From NCBI GenBank assembly GCA_033239125.1, contig BSWB01000002.1, positions 52,363,001 to 52,427,000 on the forward strand: DNA of 64,000 nucleotides, read 5' to 3'. The position numbers and the translations under genes were made by a program. A model generated the notes under the pieces. It was not told where the DNA came from and searched no databases. It saw nothing but the letters and a program-made list of their open reading frames with translations. Shown in pieces: positions 34,580-46,199 of this stretch (positions are counted from its first letter, which is position 1; every line of letters begins with the position of its first letter). The DNA comes from Fagopyrum homotropicum (lineage: Eukaryota; Streptophyta; Magnoliopsida; Caryophyllales; Polygonaceae).

Positions 34580-34584
34580 CTTGA
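34580..34584 (+). repeat. 5-bp target site duplication, right (cttga)
   Basis: Partner of 17637-17641. Confidence 0.9.
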
Positions 34585-34712
34585 GATGTTTAAGTTACTG
34601 ATATTTGGAAATTATTTATATTAAAGATTGAAGGTGCCTCATATCCCTTGAGAAACTTGATTCGATTTTTGATATTTGAAAGTGATTTTTCTGAAAAAGA
34701 GGATCCCTTATA
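34580..34712 (+). repeat. Satellite of ~75-bp monomers (right part)
   Basis: Completes the interrupted class E monomer (cttgagatgtttaagttac) and continues with a class A monomer (catatcccttgagaaacttg, then attcgatttttgatatttga). The array ends near 34712. Confidence 0.8.
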
Positions 34713-37689
34713 AATACTTTTACAGTTCAAAGTTCTGTCTCAATCTTTTTGCTACTTGAGAAACCTTTTCCAGTTCATTTTTTTCTCCAATTGATGTGTG
34801 TAGTCAAACATTGACTGAGTTGATCAACATTTTGTTTCTAAGATATCTTACAAAAAAGGAAAGAAGGATCTTGTAGATATGCCCGGTTTTGATAATAAAC
34901 GATTGGTCAAAGTTCTGCCTCAATCTTTTTGCTACCTGAGCTGGGTAATTTTTACACTAATTGAGAGCTGAGATGTCAACCTGAGGGTTTCTCCCTTACA
35001 TTGGTCAAAAACGATGGGTCAAAGTTCTACCTCAATCTTTTTTTCTCCTTGAGTTGGGTAATTTGTACACTAATTGAGAGTTGAGATGTCAACCTCAAGT
35101 TGGGTAATATAGTTGCTATATTACCATGGACTTTTGCAAACTTTTGAGCTTTGACCGGCTAATACACTCTTTCCAGGATACCGTTTTTCAAAATTATAAA
35201 CTATTTACTTACCGGTGGGACGATCATAGTCAACAATGACGGTGGTGCTTTTACACTGTGATTCTCTCTAGTTATTGCTCTGGGTAATTGGCAGTAAGCA
35301 TCGTTTTGTAGCATCAAATTTGTTGGAAGAAGTAGACATTTTCTGTTGAAGTTGACAGTTGATGTTATTATTAGGTTGAATGACGGTGGTTAAAACTTCG
35401 TTGTGCTAACTGCTAGCTCAAGAAATATTTAATATGGGTTATGTGCCTTCATCAAGTTTCAGCATGTCTCTCTAGACTCAAAGTAACATTCAAGTAGCTT
35501 TGGATTATAGCTAGAACACTTGTAAGGTTGTTTTGTATTTACCTTGAATCGTATGTTTGTTTTGGATGTTTGGGGATGTCATTCTTAGCTCTCACTTTTA
35601 TGTCAGTAATTTGAAAAGAAGGATATATTTGTGGGACCAGAATGTACAGTTTTGCAATCCTGGCTGGAGTGTTGTGCTTTTGACCCCAATGAGTGGTGGA
35701 AGCGTCTTAGGTCATCAAAAATATCCTGAAACTGCTGCAATGAGTAAAGTGGACCAAAACTTGCAGTGTTGTGCTTTTGACCCCAATGAGTATTGAATCC
35801 GTGGCTGACAAGTTTGTTTCCCCTGAATACAAGCCTTTTTCCTTGTTATCCTGTCTGTTTAGACAACAAGAAGATGTTTAAATTGGATGAATTATCTACA
35901 ATCTTCACATGTCCCAATCTGAATGCAAGTATATTTTAGAATTGTTGTGTATCGAGTCCATAGATGTTTATGTCGATAGACAAGTTTTTATTGTTGTCCC
36001 TTGTAGTTGTTAGCAAGAGATGAACTTCAACCTAGTGGCTGGACTTGGTCTAGTGTCCCTTGTAGCTAGCAAAGTCCGAACTTGTCTTAATCAGGATTTG
36101 TGCATGATCATTCTCTGGAACTCAGTATAAGATCATCATAAAAGGGAAATCTAATAAAGATTTGTCCCAATCTGGTTGCAAGTATAAATTATATATGAAG
36201 TTGGTTAATTTGAGAGAACCCTGTATTTGTTAATTTGTATTTTAATAAAAGGAAAAAAGAAGAAAATGATTTTTATGTATTGAATTGTCATGATCTTTTA
36301 TTAATGTCTTCGTGTCAATTGTATTAGAAGCATATGAGACCAATTATATAAGCAAAGTCTTGAATAATTCATATGATTGATTATTTTATTGTTCTCCCTT
36401 TTGAATATGAAGAGAAGCCTAATAGCTTAGGATGTGTTGCTCTTGACATTTTTCTGTTTGGGTTATGTGCTTTGTTGATGCCTTGATTATAAGTTGTTGA
36501 GTTTGTGTATTAAAAATTGTTCATACTAAATATCACTTCAAAATACATCCCATGTGCTTGAAAAAAATGCTCATTTCAAATAAAGCATAAACACTCACAA
36601 TTGCAGTGGTGAGGACTCATTTAATGGGTTCTTGGTCTTGTTATGCTGCTTGGATTTGGTACTAAGGAAAAAGCTTCTTAGTTGATTGTTTGCTTAGTAG
36701 ACATACAAGATGCTTATTGGTATCGACTTTCTAGACTTTGGATAACCCAACACACTCCTGCATATACATTCTTGCTATGAAATTTGCGTAACTAACCCTT
36801 TACATTGGTAACAAACTAGGTGAACTACTATGACTGAAAATAAGGTTATCGAATATTGCATTGGAGAAGCAAAAGCTTGCTTGGGCATTAACAAGTTTGT
36901 TGACAACTCTTTACGTTAATTAACAGTTTGTTTATTGTGGAGGTTTTTATTCTTGCTAACATAGCATCAAGTGAGTTTGATCTTCTTCCTTGAAAATTTG
37001 ATTTTTGCAGGTTGCAGCTCTTGCGAACCAGAAACTGCTTCGCTTTGATTAGGTTGTAGTGATGGTGGGTTTAAACATCGAAGAATTGAGAATGGGATGC
37101 ATTTCACTCACCATATAAAAGTAATTTCACCTTGTGAGGATCTTATTTTGACTAATATGTATATATGGTTACCTTCACATCAATCAAGAAGATATCATGA
37201 GTTACAGCGATGACGGTGAGATTGTCCATAAAAGGATGCAAATTTTTGCAACAACCTTCATTTTGTTTGCTAGTGGGAGCTTAGTAAGCTTAAGCGCGTT
37301 TCTACTACTGAGTATTTACAAGAAAAGGCTAGAAATGATCCTGCTTCATTTTGTTCAGAGAATGGGATATAAATGATCTTGCTTCCAGCTGAAGGATTCA
37401 CTGTCATCTTCAATAAGGCTAGAAATGAGAAAAAGACAGGTGGGATTCAGCAGAACAAGTCCCGGTCTGTAAATTCTATGTTGATTCTCTTTCACTCTTA
37501 ATTCAATAAAGTTCTTTTTGTTGTCTAGTTTGAATTTCGCTTTTTCTGGTTGGTACTAGCTTTGATGAGCAGGGAATGCGTTGTGGTCTGAATAGGAAGT
37601 AGGTTTTTCTCACTTGGTTTATGCCCTTTTAGTTTGATGCTTATTTGATAATTGTCTCATAGGCCGTAGTTTTTGTAGATCAATTTAGA
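34713..37689. other. No gene supported; contains local duplications
   Basis: Mixed AT-rich sequence. A 112-bp direct repeat starts at 34905 and 35017 (ggtcaaagttct...ctcaatcttttt...aattgagag). A 25-bp block, gttgtgcttttgaccccaat plus flanks, occurs at 35670 and 35767. One weak candidate terminal exon lies at 37011-37052 (14 codons ending TAG after a tttttgcag acceptor). The host gene this may belong to is not recognised. Confidence 0.4.
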
Positions 37690-38640
37690 TGTAACAACCG
37701 GGAATTTTGATTCCAGTTGGTGACGTGAGTCTCCGCGGTCACATCCGCAATCGCGCCATCGCGGTCGCACTAAAACAGCAGATCGGGGCTTTTCTGTTTC
37801 GTAATTGTTGGGATTGTTAGTGTCATGTTAGGGTGGAGCCTAGCAGAACTAGAGTAAATCTCAAGTAGTGAGTTGGAAGTTAGAATCGTGAGAGGATAAG
37901 ACTTTAGGATGATGATGATACGTTAAGAGTAGGAAAACTGCTAGAATGCAATTTTCGGACCTTGATATGGATGATAGATTATTGAAGTTCGTACCTTTGA
38001 ATATAATAGGCTGTTGAGATTTCTATTACGGACCAAGAGTTGTGATTTGCTGGACTTATCTTGTTACAAGTAAGTTCTTTGGACTTACTTAGTTGCAATC
38101 TGTGTATTGGGTGGATTACATTAGTGGTGTGGGTATTTTATGTTCCATAACTATAACCTGAGTAGGACGACCTTATTAATAATTGACCCAAGTGTTAGTG
38201 TGGCGGGCGCTGACATCACTGTCCAACTCCGACGTGAGACTGAGAGGTTCTTCGCGACTAGCCCAAACATGGTATACGGGGAGATGCATTGAACCACCCC
38301 TGTTAGTATATGGGGATGCATGCGAGAGTTGAGGGACTTTTCGTGCCACAAGCATAAGTTGAATTAGAAGTGAATAACCTAATGAAGATATAAAATGAGT
38401 TTTTGTGTAAGCATGCTACGTGTTTCATTACCGCATTGTTGTGTGTGCTTTTATAATTCTTCTAATATGTAAGTTGTTAGCTAATGGTTTATCCGGTATC
38501 GTAGATGCTTTACACGATAGGGTAATTGCAGAGTTATCCGGACGGAGTGGTCAGTCGGGTTCCCGTACAATGACACTAGCAAATTTGTTAAAGGGTTGAA
38601 TAGATAAACAAAATCCGAAAGGGGTTTGAGTTTTCAAAAT
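37690..38640 (+). repeat. Gypsy-type LTR, related in layout to the tandem element's LTR
   Basis: Begins tgtaacaaccggg. It contains in order the splice-donor palindrome (38070-38092), an ATTGACCCAAGTG block (38193), TTAGCTAATGGTTT (38477) and GTAGATGCTT (38501). The same ordered blocks occur in the 17642-34579 LTRs on the minus strand, with little similarity between them. The expected LTR end and primer site are missing; gag-like sequence follows after about 100 bp, so the LTR end was deleted. Confidence 0.62.
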
Positions 38641-38754
38641 GAATTTCGTTTTCAAAATCCTCTGCAGATCTCGGAAACTTAGTTTGATATGTTAGACTTC
38701 TATTTACTGCATGCCTTAGTCAACATTATCTTATACCTTAGTTATGACAATTCT

Positions 38755-39250
38755 CGCAGACGACACGTACTAGAGAGACATATAATGTAGGACGAGATAG
38801 AGGTCGTTCACCTCTTCCTCCTGCTGGGTGGGGTAGGGGTGATAGGACTCCTACAATCTGGAGAAGAGGCCGTGGATGTAGACCTCCTATAGCGAGAGGT
38901 TGGGGTCAAGTCCCCATAGTTGAGCCACCGGTAGCTAGAGTGGATGATGATAGATCGGAAGAGATTGCTGAGAGTGTAGTTTCTGATGTTTGGAATGAGA
39001 TTGTTGCTAGATCAGGAGCACAGAGAGCGCAATCAGCCGAGTCAGGTCGTGTCTCGATGGGAGAGACCGAGTTTAAAGAGTATGTCCAGTGTGTTGTAGA
39101 TGCAACTAGGACGGGGGATGTGCCCCAAATCATCAGTACCTACGCGATCGGTTGAGGTATCGTAGAGAGTTGGTGACTCAGGCGCTAGTTGCACAAAAGA
39201 GAGAGGCTGAGATTGTCAAGGCTCGGAATGAGCAAGGACATCGATGCCGG
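38755..39250 (+). pseudogene. Gypsy gag N-terminal remnant
   Basis: Arg/Gly/Pro-rich start (RDRGRS, AGWGRGDR, RRGRG) followed by an acidic, Glu/Ser-rich segment at 38940-39155 and a basic helix-like tail (LVAQKREAEIVKARNEQ) in another frame. This is the usual N-terminal make-up of plant chromovirus gag. It is cut off near 39250, where sequence on the opposite strand begins. The open frame 38940-39155 is part of this remnant. Confidence 0.45.
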
Positions 39251-40310
39251 ATGCGTGGTTAAAGACTTTCAACCATATGCGAGTACTCCCGTTTAACGAC
39301 ATGTTAAGTAGAAGGATTAGGAAATTGGGAAACAGGGTCAGCATCAGACATAGCGTCGTCCTCAACCTCTCGGGCATGAGCCTATTAGATAAGTCGAATA
39401 AAAGGCTTGACCCAGTTCCTTGAGTCCTAGATGGTCAAGGAAGGGTCATGCAGTGGTCATGTACAACAACAATTAGGCCTCGGGTGGATCTCAAGAGATC
39501 AATGTGTCGCACAATGGAAACAAAGATGTAGAATGGTTGGTCTCTAATGGAACAAGTCCAAATAAGTTGTGTCTCAACCGACAAGCAATGAAAGTGATAA
39601 CAACTCCGCACATTAGTGTGTCAACCTTCTTCTAGGAGGCCTTTTGTAAATAGCGGGCAAAGAAGAAACTCATGTTGGGGCCTTTATCCATCAGCAATAA
39701 CCATAACATACAAAGCTCCTCACTAGTGAAATCACCATAAGAGTCATACCTCAGTAGAAGGCCTTCAAATAGGTAACGGTGAAGAATGGAGATCGTTGGG
39801 TGCAAAATCTAGGAAACCTTCGTGTTTAAAAGCCACCAAATCTCTCCTGGGCCAACAATGGCCTGTTAGAAAGTTGTGGCATCATATGGGTGAGCTTTTT
39901 CATTTCTGACACCACCCACAAGGAAACCGAAAAGGGCGCCAAACTGTGCTAGTGAAAATTTGTGCCGGGTCCCCTTTATTTGGAAAGAGATAAGGCCTCC
40001 CTCTCCAAACTCATGAACGTCGTGGGGAATGTGTGGGGAGAATCTCCAATGATATCTCGGGATAAGATAGTAGTTGCATCTTGAGCAAACGGTCCAAGTG
40101 GGCTCGCTCAACAATCCACCTAAAATCATCATCCATCCTCAACTCAAACAGAAGACTCTTGTCAAGGAATCTAGTTTCCTGAAACTCGAGTGCAGCTAGT
40201 TTAGTGCAGGTGGGGGCATGGATGGAGGGGATGGAAGGAAGAACAATGATGGGTGCAACAGTAGACTCTCGAAAGCAAGGTCTAAAATAGGTTGCTTTCG
40301 GCGGTTTGAT
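39250..40310 (-). pseudogene. Athila-like retrotransposon ORF1 remnant
   Basis: On the minus strand, fragments in changing frames read FQETRFLDKSLLFELRM, then GLISFQIKGTRHKFSLAQFG, then EELCMLWLLLMDKG. The middle block (ISF-I-G--H--SL-QFG--FGF) resembles the conserved core of the plant retrotransposon ORF1 / Athila-type protein, in which a Phe-rich beta segment precedes a SL--F---FGFP motif. Several stops and frame changes. The clearest open stretch is 39866-40132. Function in the family is poorly known; assignment by resemblance only. Confidence 0.45.
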
Positions 40311-42180
40311 GAAACGTCATAGTAACTACAAAAACATATGTAAGAATGTAATAATAGTAGGCATGACCAATGGCGTGCAACAATTCATCAATAAACCTTA
40401 GTGAACTCTCAAAATTTCAACAATTTTCACAAAAATATCCAAAACGCCTAATGACAAAAATCAACCAAAATGCGTGAATTGTCGTAGCAAGACATCAATA
40501 AACATCATTTAATATATTTAAACATATTCCAAGCAAAATGGCTCAAAGAAAGCGCTCCAACGAATATAATCTTACAAAAAGCATTCGTAGGGACCAAAAC
40601 GAGCAAAATATGCATACGGGCATGTAAAACGATGAAATCAAAATACAAACATCGATGAAAATTGTTCATAATAGTCAATAATCATCATATCAATCATAAA
40701 ACAATTTGAGCCAAATCAGTCCACAATAGAAAAGCACAAATTCTAGGGATTTCGGGAATTTTTGGGTGGAAAAATCATCAAAACTTCAATTCTGAGGATA
40801 AATCATTCAAGAATGGAGTTAGGAACGAAGATAAGAGCAAGAAAACATACCTTTGGAGTTATTGAATGAGTAGTAATGGAGAGTTGAGAGTAAGGAGAGA
40901 TGAGAGATCGAGTATACTGAAGAGGAGACGAGAATAAGTGGCTTCTTGTCGGCTTGTTTTTATAGGTATCACTGGTGGAAAAATACGGCTAAAGGCAAAA
41001 AAAATATACGGCCTAGGAAAGCCGTATTTGCATATGCGGGTTAAGGAAAAAAGTTTATGGATCGTATTTCTAATTCAGCATACGTATTTCCTTGGCTTCT
41101 CCTTGGTTGGATTGGACAAAATACGGTCTAAGGCAAATCCATGTATACAGGCAAGGTGAAAACAAAATATGGTCTATTGACTGTATAATTTTCCACACAA
41201 CCTGTATTTTGATTTCTACATAGGCCGTATAAGCTTGGATTTTCCTCTAGTTTAGAGGGAAATGCCACTTAAGGAAAATACGTATATACGGTTTTAGTGC
41301 AAAACATATACGGCTTAGAGACCATATAATATTTACACATTAGAGCCTATTGCATTTCTTCTTCAACCGTATTTCATGTTTCTTCATAAGCCGTCTTTTG
41401 TAAACTCTCTTAGAATTTGGAGTGAAATGCGGCCTAAGGACAAAGGCAAAATACGGTCAATGGAAAAATGCTATATGGTTTATAACTCGTATACCATTTG
41501 CACATAAACCGTATAATATTTGCAAGCATGACGTATTTCTCCCCGTATTTTCTCTCTGGATTATTTCTCGGCAATTTCTTCTTGCATTGTAGAGACTTCA
41601 ATGTTGGGTTCCTATAAGATAATCAATGAAATTCTTAGGGCAATAGAGTGTTCCTAAAAAGAAAAACTGAAAGAAAAACAAAAGACGATAAATGAAATAA
41701 CGAGCAAACCCATGGGATGCATCCCATGAAGCCCGTGTTTAAGGTCTATAATCTGAACTAATTCCGGTCAGTCTAGATGTTCCGTAGTCCGATACTTTCA
41801 ATGTCGAGACTTGTACAGTCGTGTCATTGGCTTTCCATGACATACCCCATACTTATAAATGAAGATCGAGGGGTCTTTAACTTCATCAACACTAGTTCTT
41901 CTATGATTACACCTTTTAGAAAGGGAATATGGCTTATGACCAAGGCAAATACGGTCTTAGGAACAACATTATATGGTCTGCAAGATGTATAATATTTGTG
42001 GTTAAGCTGTATTTGGGTGATTGTTGAAGAATACGGCTTAAGTTGTAGAGAAATACAACTTACGTGTAAAGAAAATACGATCTGGAGGGTGTATATGTGG
42101 AAGCCAGGACGACGAGAAATGTTCCACGGTGGGAGTCACGGCAAACCGGAGCCGGGGAGGATGAGAGATACGCAGTGAAC
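40311..42180. repeat. Region dense in ATACGG / CCGTAT motifs
   Basis: From about 40970 to 42090 the hexamer atacgg, its complement ccgtat, or one-base variants occur about 30 times, often as aaatacggyctaagg or cc(g)tatttgcacat, on both strands. Pairs in opposite orientation can form short stems. 40311-40960 is AT-rich without features. The region may be LTR or untranslated sequence of the Athila-like element next to it; no LTR termini were found. ORFs here (40938-41159, 41777-41992, 41996-42178) are not supported. Confidence 0.6.
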
Positions 42181-42349
42181 TTAAAAAGGAGAAAACGCGC
42201 ATAACATGGGAGAAAACAATGGGGGAACTTGGAGATGTGTATAATTGTGTAACAAAAATTTGTGGAGAACTGAAGTTCGTAGTTTAATCAAGATTGCTAT
42301 TCGAGTGGTAAATATAGGTCAAGCATATAAAACGTCGTACAAATCTCGA

Positions 42350-42350
<1 letters not shown>

Positions 42351-42406
<56 letters not shown>
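42351..42406. repeat. (TA)28 microsatellite
   Basis: Uninterrupted 56-base alternation of T and A. Confidence 0.97.
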
Positions 42407-42408
<2 letters not shown>

Positions 42409-42469
42409 CATATTACTCTTTACAGTTTAAATCACAATTCGCATCTCAAATCCGTAAACGTTCGTACAA

Positions 42470-43556
42470 ATGTCGACATTTTTTGAAGAAGCTGATGTCG
42501 AATCCGACGGTGAAAGCATAAATATCTCGATCGATGTACATAAATATAGTGATCCGGAACAACTTGTCACACATATCGAAGTGAGTCTATTATTGCATTT
42601 AATGGGGTTGATGTTATAATAGAGAAGCGAAATTGTTGAATTAGTTTAAACATATTACAATAGAGAACCGAAATTGTTGACTTAGTTTTAGACATTTTTT
42701 TTATACAAGGGTAAGCAAAAGGGGGAACGGACTCTGGAGACCGGTAACCCCAAAGCATCCAAACGGAGGTGGTCTTCAACATCTTCCGGTAGCACCTCGT
42801 CACTAGCTGCTGACGTGAAACCATGCAACGCAAGTCTATCTGCTACAGTTTTGAATTCCCAAAAAAAAGTGGTGAGCACAAAACTGATCAAAATCGGAGA
42901 TCAAGGAGGAGACGTCCGAGAAGATCATAATGGAGACAAAGAGACGAAGGATGAAACCGGAAGAGGATCTTATTTCATTTCAAGTACCGGAATTGTGTGA
43001 ATTTTAGAATTAATTTTTTATTTCAATTCAACGAGGATCTTACAGAATATTCCCGTGAACCGATACCGATTTTTCGTTCAAGTTTGAGTTCCATGGATAT
43101 TATAAAGAAAATTAATTGGTTGGGCTCGATATGTGACGAATTCAATGAATATGGTGTTGGTCATAAAAAATTATGATTGGATAGACAGGGTCCGCATCTT
43201 ACAATTGGCATGTGATAGACACGGAGCTCTTAGAAAGGAAAAAGATGTCAATCTCATTCAAATACCATCCGGGAAAAAATCGTTGAAGTGTATGTGCAAG
43301 TTTCAATTTGAGAGGGCACAAGCTGAAGAAGAATATTGGACATTGAGGGTTGTACGTGAAGTCCACAACCACATAATTCTCTCAGTTCTAAGGGGTATGC
43401 ATATACCGGACATTTGTCTCTCATTCAATCCCGAAAGGTGGAGCGTGAATTGGGGTTTGGGTTGCACACAAGGTATATTTTGAAATTTGTGCAATTAGAC
43501 GATCTTGACAATGTCACAACCATCCGACAAGTTTACAATGCCAGTTTGAAATGCGG
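42470..43556 (+). pseudogene. MULE transposase, N-terminal part
   Basis: An ATG at 42470 starts an acidic leader (MSTFFEEADVESDGESI), then a non-coding or degraded stretch. The frame at 43133-43483 then holds VLVIKNYD, LACDRHG, CMCKFQ and REVHNH: the Cys/His arrangement of the FAR1/WRKY-GCM1-type DNA-binding domain at the N-terminus of Mutator-like transposases. After a frame change, DDLDNVTTIRQVYNA at about 43498-43545 matches the conserved segment that follows. The DDE catalytic domain is missing; the sequence ends abruptly near 43556. Confidence 0.65.
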
Positions 43557-44340
43557 ATGAAACAAACTGAAGGAAGAGAGTCATTGCAATAAGCACTTTG
43601 ATACGGGGCATTCACACGTGTAGTTTGGTCCGATCTTTCGAAACCTAAACACTCGAAGAAAAGACAATAAAAGAAAGAGATATGAAAATAACATGATCCG
43701 ATGGTGGGAATGGATCGGTAGTTGGATAGATCGAGGTCGAACCCTAAGCAACGACCTAGAAGCACAAAAGGCGTTCTAAAAGAACCCTAAAGCACCTAGA
43801 GGATTGTTTGTGGCTATTTGAAGCACTCCACTCTACCGTGGCAAGTAGGACACACTCAAACAAGTCCAAGCGAGTTACGAGCAAGACGTCTCTTACTCAG
43901 GTTGCTCTCCACATGCGGAGACGACGGTAGACACTGCAAAGATAACACAACGTGTTAAACGAAATGTATTTAATTCAAGATGATAAAATAAGAGGCACGA
44001 CCTCCCTATTTATAGAATAAGGGTTGGCCGAATGGGCTTTATGGGTTGGCCGAATGGGCCTCGTAATCTAGCCCGTAGAATCGTATCTTATTTAGAATAA
44101 GATATGATCTCAATCTAAGAAAATAATAAAATAAGATCAATCTTCTAGTAAAATTAGATTTTCTAAGACTTGGGCATCAAGTATCTCTAAAGATATGATT
44201 TTCAAATTTATCTTTAAGCTTCCCTACTAGAGGACTTAAATTATTTGACTTAAATTATTTGCAAATTAAATAAATAACTTGGGCCGAAAGTAACTCATAA
44301 TTAAACATGCCTTTATGAGCTAAAAATTATAACACTCGAT
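43557..44340 (-). repeat. Probable LTR remnant with a minus-strand TATA box
   Basis: No coding potential. On the minus strand CTATAAATAG (44006-44015) lies just upstream of a GC-richer start-like region, as in the U3-R border of plant LTRs. The 17-base block gggttggccgaatgggc occurs twice, near 44022 and 44045. LTR ends were not found; class unresolved. Confidence 0.35.
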
Positions 44341-44439
44341 CAAAATATTAGCCACATTTATAGCCCACACGTGTGTGGTTTTTATGTGTGCATGACCGAC
44401 CTATGTCTCCTGCATGGATACATACGTCCTTCGTGCATG

Positions 44440-44680
44440 GTTGCGTACTCATATGTGTATGTGTGGATGTGCTCGAGTGTTGAGGTAGTCTTGCATATGG
44501 ATCCCGGTCCTCTATTGATGAGGAGCATGATTCTTCTTATAGGCTTCTCTTCTCTTTATGTGTGTTGCAAGATCCGGTAAAGTTGTTGTCAAACTATGGT
44601 TGGGACCCATTGTGAGGTCCTAACCAGTCGCGCCCCGAGTTCCGAGAATTTGGGGCGTCACATTTGCTATTAGAGAGTGC
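44440..44680 (+). repeat. 3' end of a gypsy LTR with a degenerate primer site
   Basis: 44582-44663 closely matches the LTR end of the tandem element read on the minus strand: gttgtcaaactatggt, gggacccattgtgaggtcct, aaccag, then gaatttggggcgtcaca. Directly after the terminal CA, tgctattagag at 44666-44676 differs from the tRNA-iMet primer site TGGTATCAGAG at two positions. So this is a 5' LTR end plus primer site in plus orientation, truncated on both sides. Confidence 0.65.
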
Positions 44681-44689
44681 ATTCTCATG

Positions 44690-45075
44690 TATTGACGCAC
44701 TCGGGACCTCCTTGTTTGATAAGCTTTATGGCACATCATCTTCCTCCTTCGTCTGGATGGCATGTAGACCCTTCCTCCTTCTGCTTGAGTCTCATTTGAT
44801 CATACCATCTTTATCATTGGCGTCCTCCTCTTCCTTAAAGGCCTTTAGGACTCCTTGCTCTCAAGTTGCTTTCAAGTTAAGTTTTGGTCCTAGTGTTCTT
44901 ATGGATGCCTCAACATCAACCAACTCTTTAGTTGCTTTTGTGTTGAGTCCTCCTAGCTTCTAAGTTGCTCATGTGATGTGTCCACGTCCCGGAGGTGCTC
45001 CCGAGGATGCTCATGCATCACCCCTCCTCCTTTAGAAAAATTCGACCTCAAATCCAAATCTCCTTGAATTGTCTC
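44690..45075 (-). pseudogene. Possible Ty3/gypsy pol C-terminal remnant
   Basis: The minus strand near 45000-45070 reads DLRSNFSKGGG, like the DLRTN-F--GE ends of many plant gypsy polyproteins and their non-coding tails. Stops follow quickly. Short and degraded; assignment is tentative. Confidence 0.3.
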
Positions 45076-45239
45076 GTCCTGGGATGGTTCATTATAAATT
45101 ATTTGATGTAATTTTAATTAGTATAGGGTGTTTAATTGAATATATTCTAAATTAAGGGTGCTTGCATGGTAATAAATTATAGAGTGATTTCTTGTAAAAG
45201 AGTGATTATTAAGGGTAGTTTTGTATAGTTTACTCACCT
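45076..45239. other. Short AT-rich spacer
   Basis: Nothing recognised. Confidence 0.3.
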
Positions 45240-45505
45240 TTTTTTTCACCCGGGATTGGTGCATTGATCTCGGTTATACATTTCGGGAAGGAAATAGAGT
45301 CGCAGATTCGCTTGCAAATCTGGTTTTCTCTTATGATGTGGGGGTGTTTAAGTTCGATGTTCCGCCTCCTTGTGTTTTTGCTTTCATTATTGACGATCTC
45401 AGGGGGGTTTGTTTTCCCCGATCCTTTCGCTTGTTTAATCCTTCTTTCATTATACGAGTTAGTCTGGAGTAGTGTACTCCTTTACCAAAAAAAATATATA
45501 TATAT
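45240..45505 (+). mobile_element. 5'-truncated LINE tail (RNase H C-terminus)
   Basis: The frame at 45250-45472 reads YTFREGNRVADSLANL, then DVPPPCVFAFIIDDLRG and PRSFR. This is the C-terminal end of the RNase H-like domain of plant LINE ORF2, with the usual REGN-VAD-LA signature. It is followed by an A-run and (TA)n tail at 45486-45505. The missing 5' part is typical of incomplete reverse transcription. It belongs to neither LINE-A (which has RRSANTVAHHATR here) nor, as far as can be seen, LINE-B. Confidence 0.75.
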
Positions 45506-45540
45506 TTACCATATTGACCGAATATCGTTATAACACCTTA

Positions 45541-46199
45541 GAGGGTGTATTCAATTAATCCCCCATTTGGTTAGAAGTCCGGAAACAGAAACGGAATGGA
45601 AATTAATCTAGTCCATATGTTTACCTTATTCATGAATATTTGAATCGATCCTTGTGGTTGCATGTAAAATGTAGTTGTTTTCCCTATTTTGTTTTCCTAT
45701 AGGGTATCAACACTAATCAAATTTTACTATAATTACTTAAAACCACAAGGAATGATTCCATAAAATTTCATGAATAATGACATACATATGGACTAAATTC
45801 GTTTCCATTCCGTTTCCGTTTTTAGAGTTGGAACCAAACGGGCCCTAAGAGTTTACAAGAATTTTTGGAGTTTAAAAGTCTATGGGTATTTAATATAGAT
45901 TTTTAAAAGTCCATATAAATCTTTTGGTATTCAATTAGGATTTAAAATTTTCCATAAAATTCCTATGGTATTTAAAAATTTGTTGATTTTAAAAGAATCT
46001 ATTATTTCATTGATTTTGTAGAATTTTTTATTACTTTTGTACATACCTAAACTCTATAGAAGTCTTTCCCCAACCCATAAGATTTTCACAAAATCTGTAT
46101 TGATTCTGTTTAGAATTAAAATATTTCATAGAATCAGCAAATTCTATGATTATTAAGAATCAATTAAAATTTTTAAAAGTTTGGATTGAATACACCCCC
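45541..46199. mobile_element. Outer MITE with gagggtgtattcaat termini
   Basis: Left end gagggtgtattcaatt and right end attgaatacaccccc are inverted repeats. Flanks are TTA on the left and TAA on the right, a Harbinger-like TWA target with one mismatch, so the superfamily is tentative. It encodes nothing. A second MITE is inserted at 45559-45845; without it this element is about 370 bp. Confidence 0.7.
45559..45845. mobile_element. Inner MITE, 287 bp, nested in the outer MITE
   Basis: Termini cccccatttggtt on the left and aaccaaacgggccc on the right, with further inverted similarity inward (ggaaacagaaacggaatgg against ccattccgtttccg). Flanked by TAA at 45556-45558 and 45846-45848. The 3-bp TAA duplication and G-rich ends fit Tourist/Harbinger MITEs. 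Confidence 0.8.

Noticed and set aside
42351..42406. (TA)28 as an origin, terminator or transposon end
   Set aside because: A plain microsatellite explains it; no other signal nearby.
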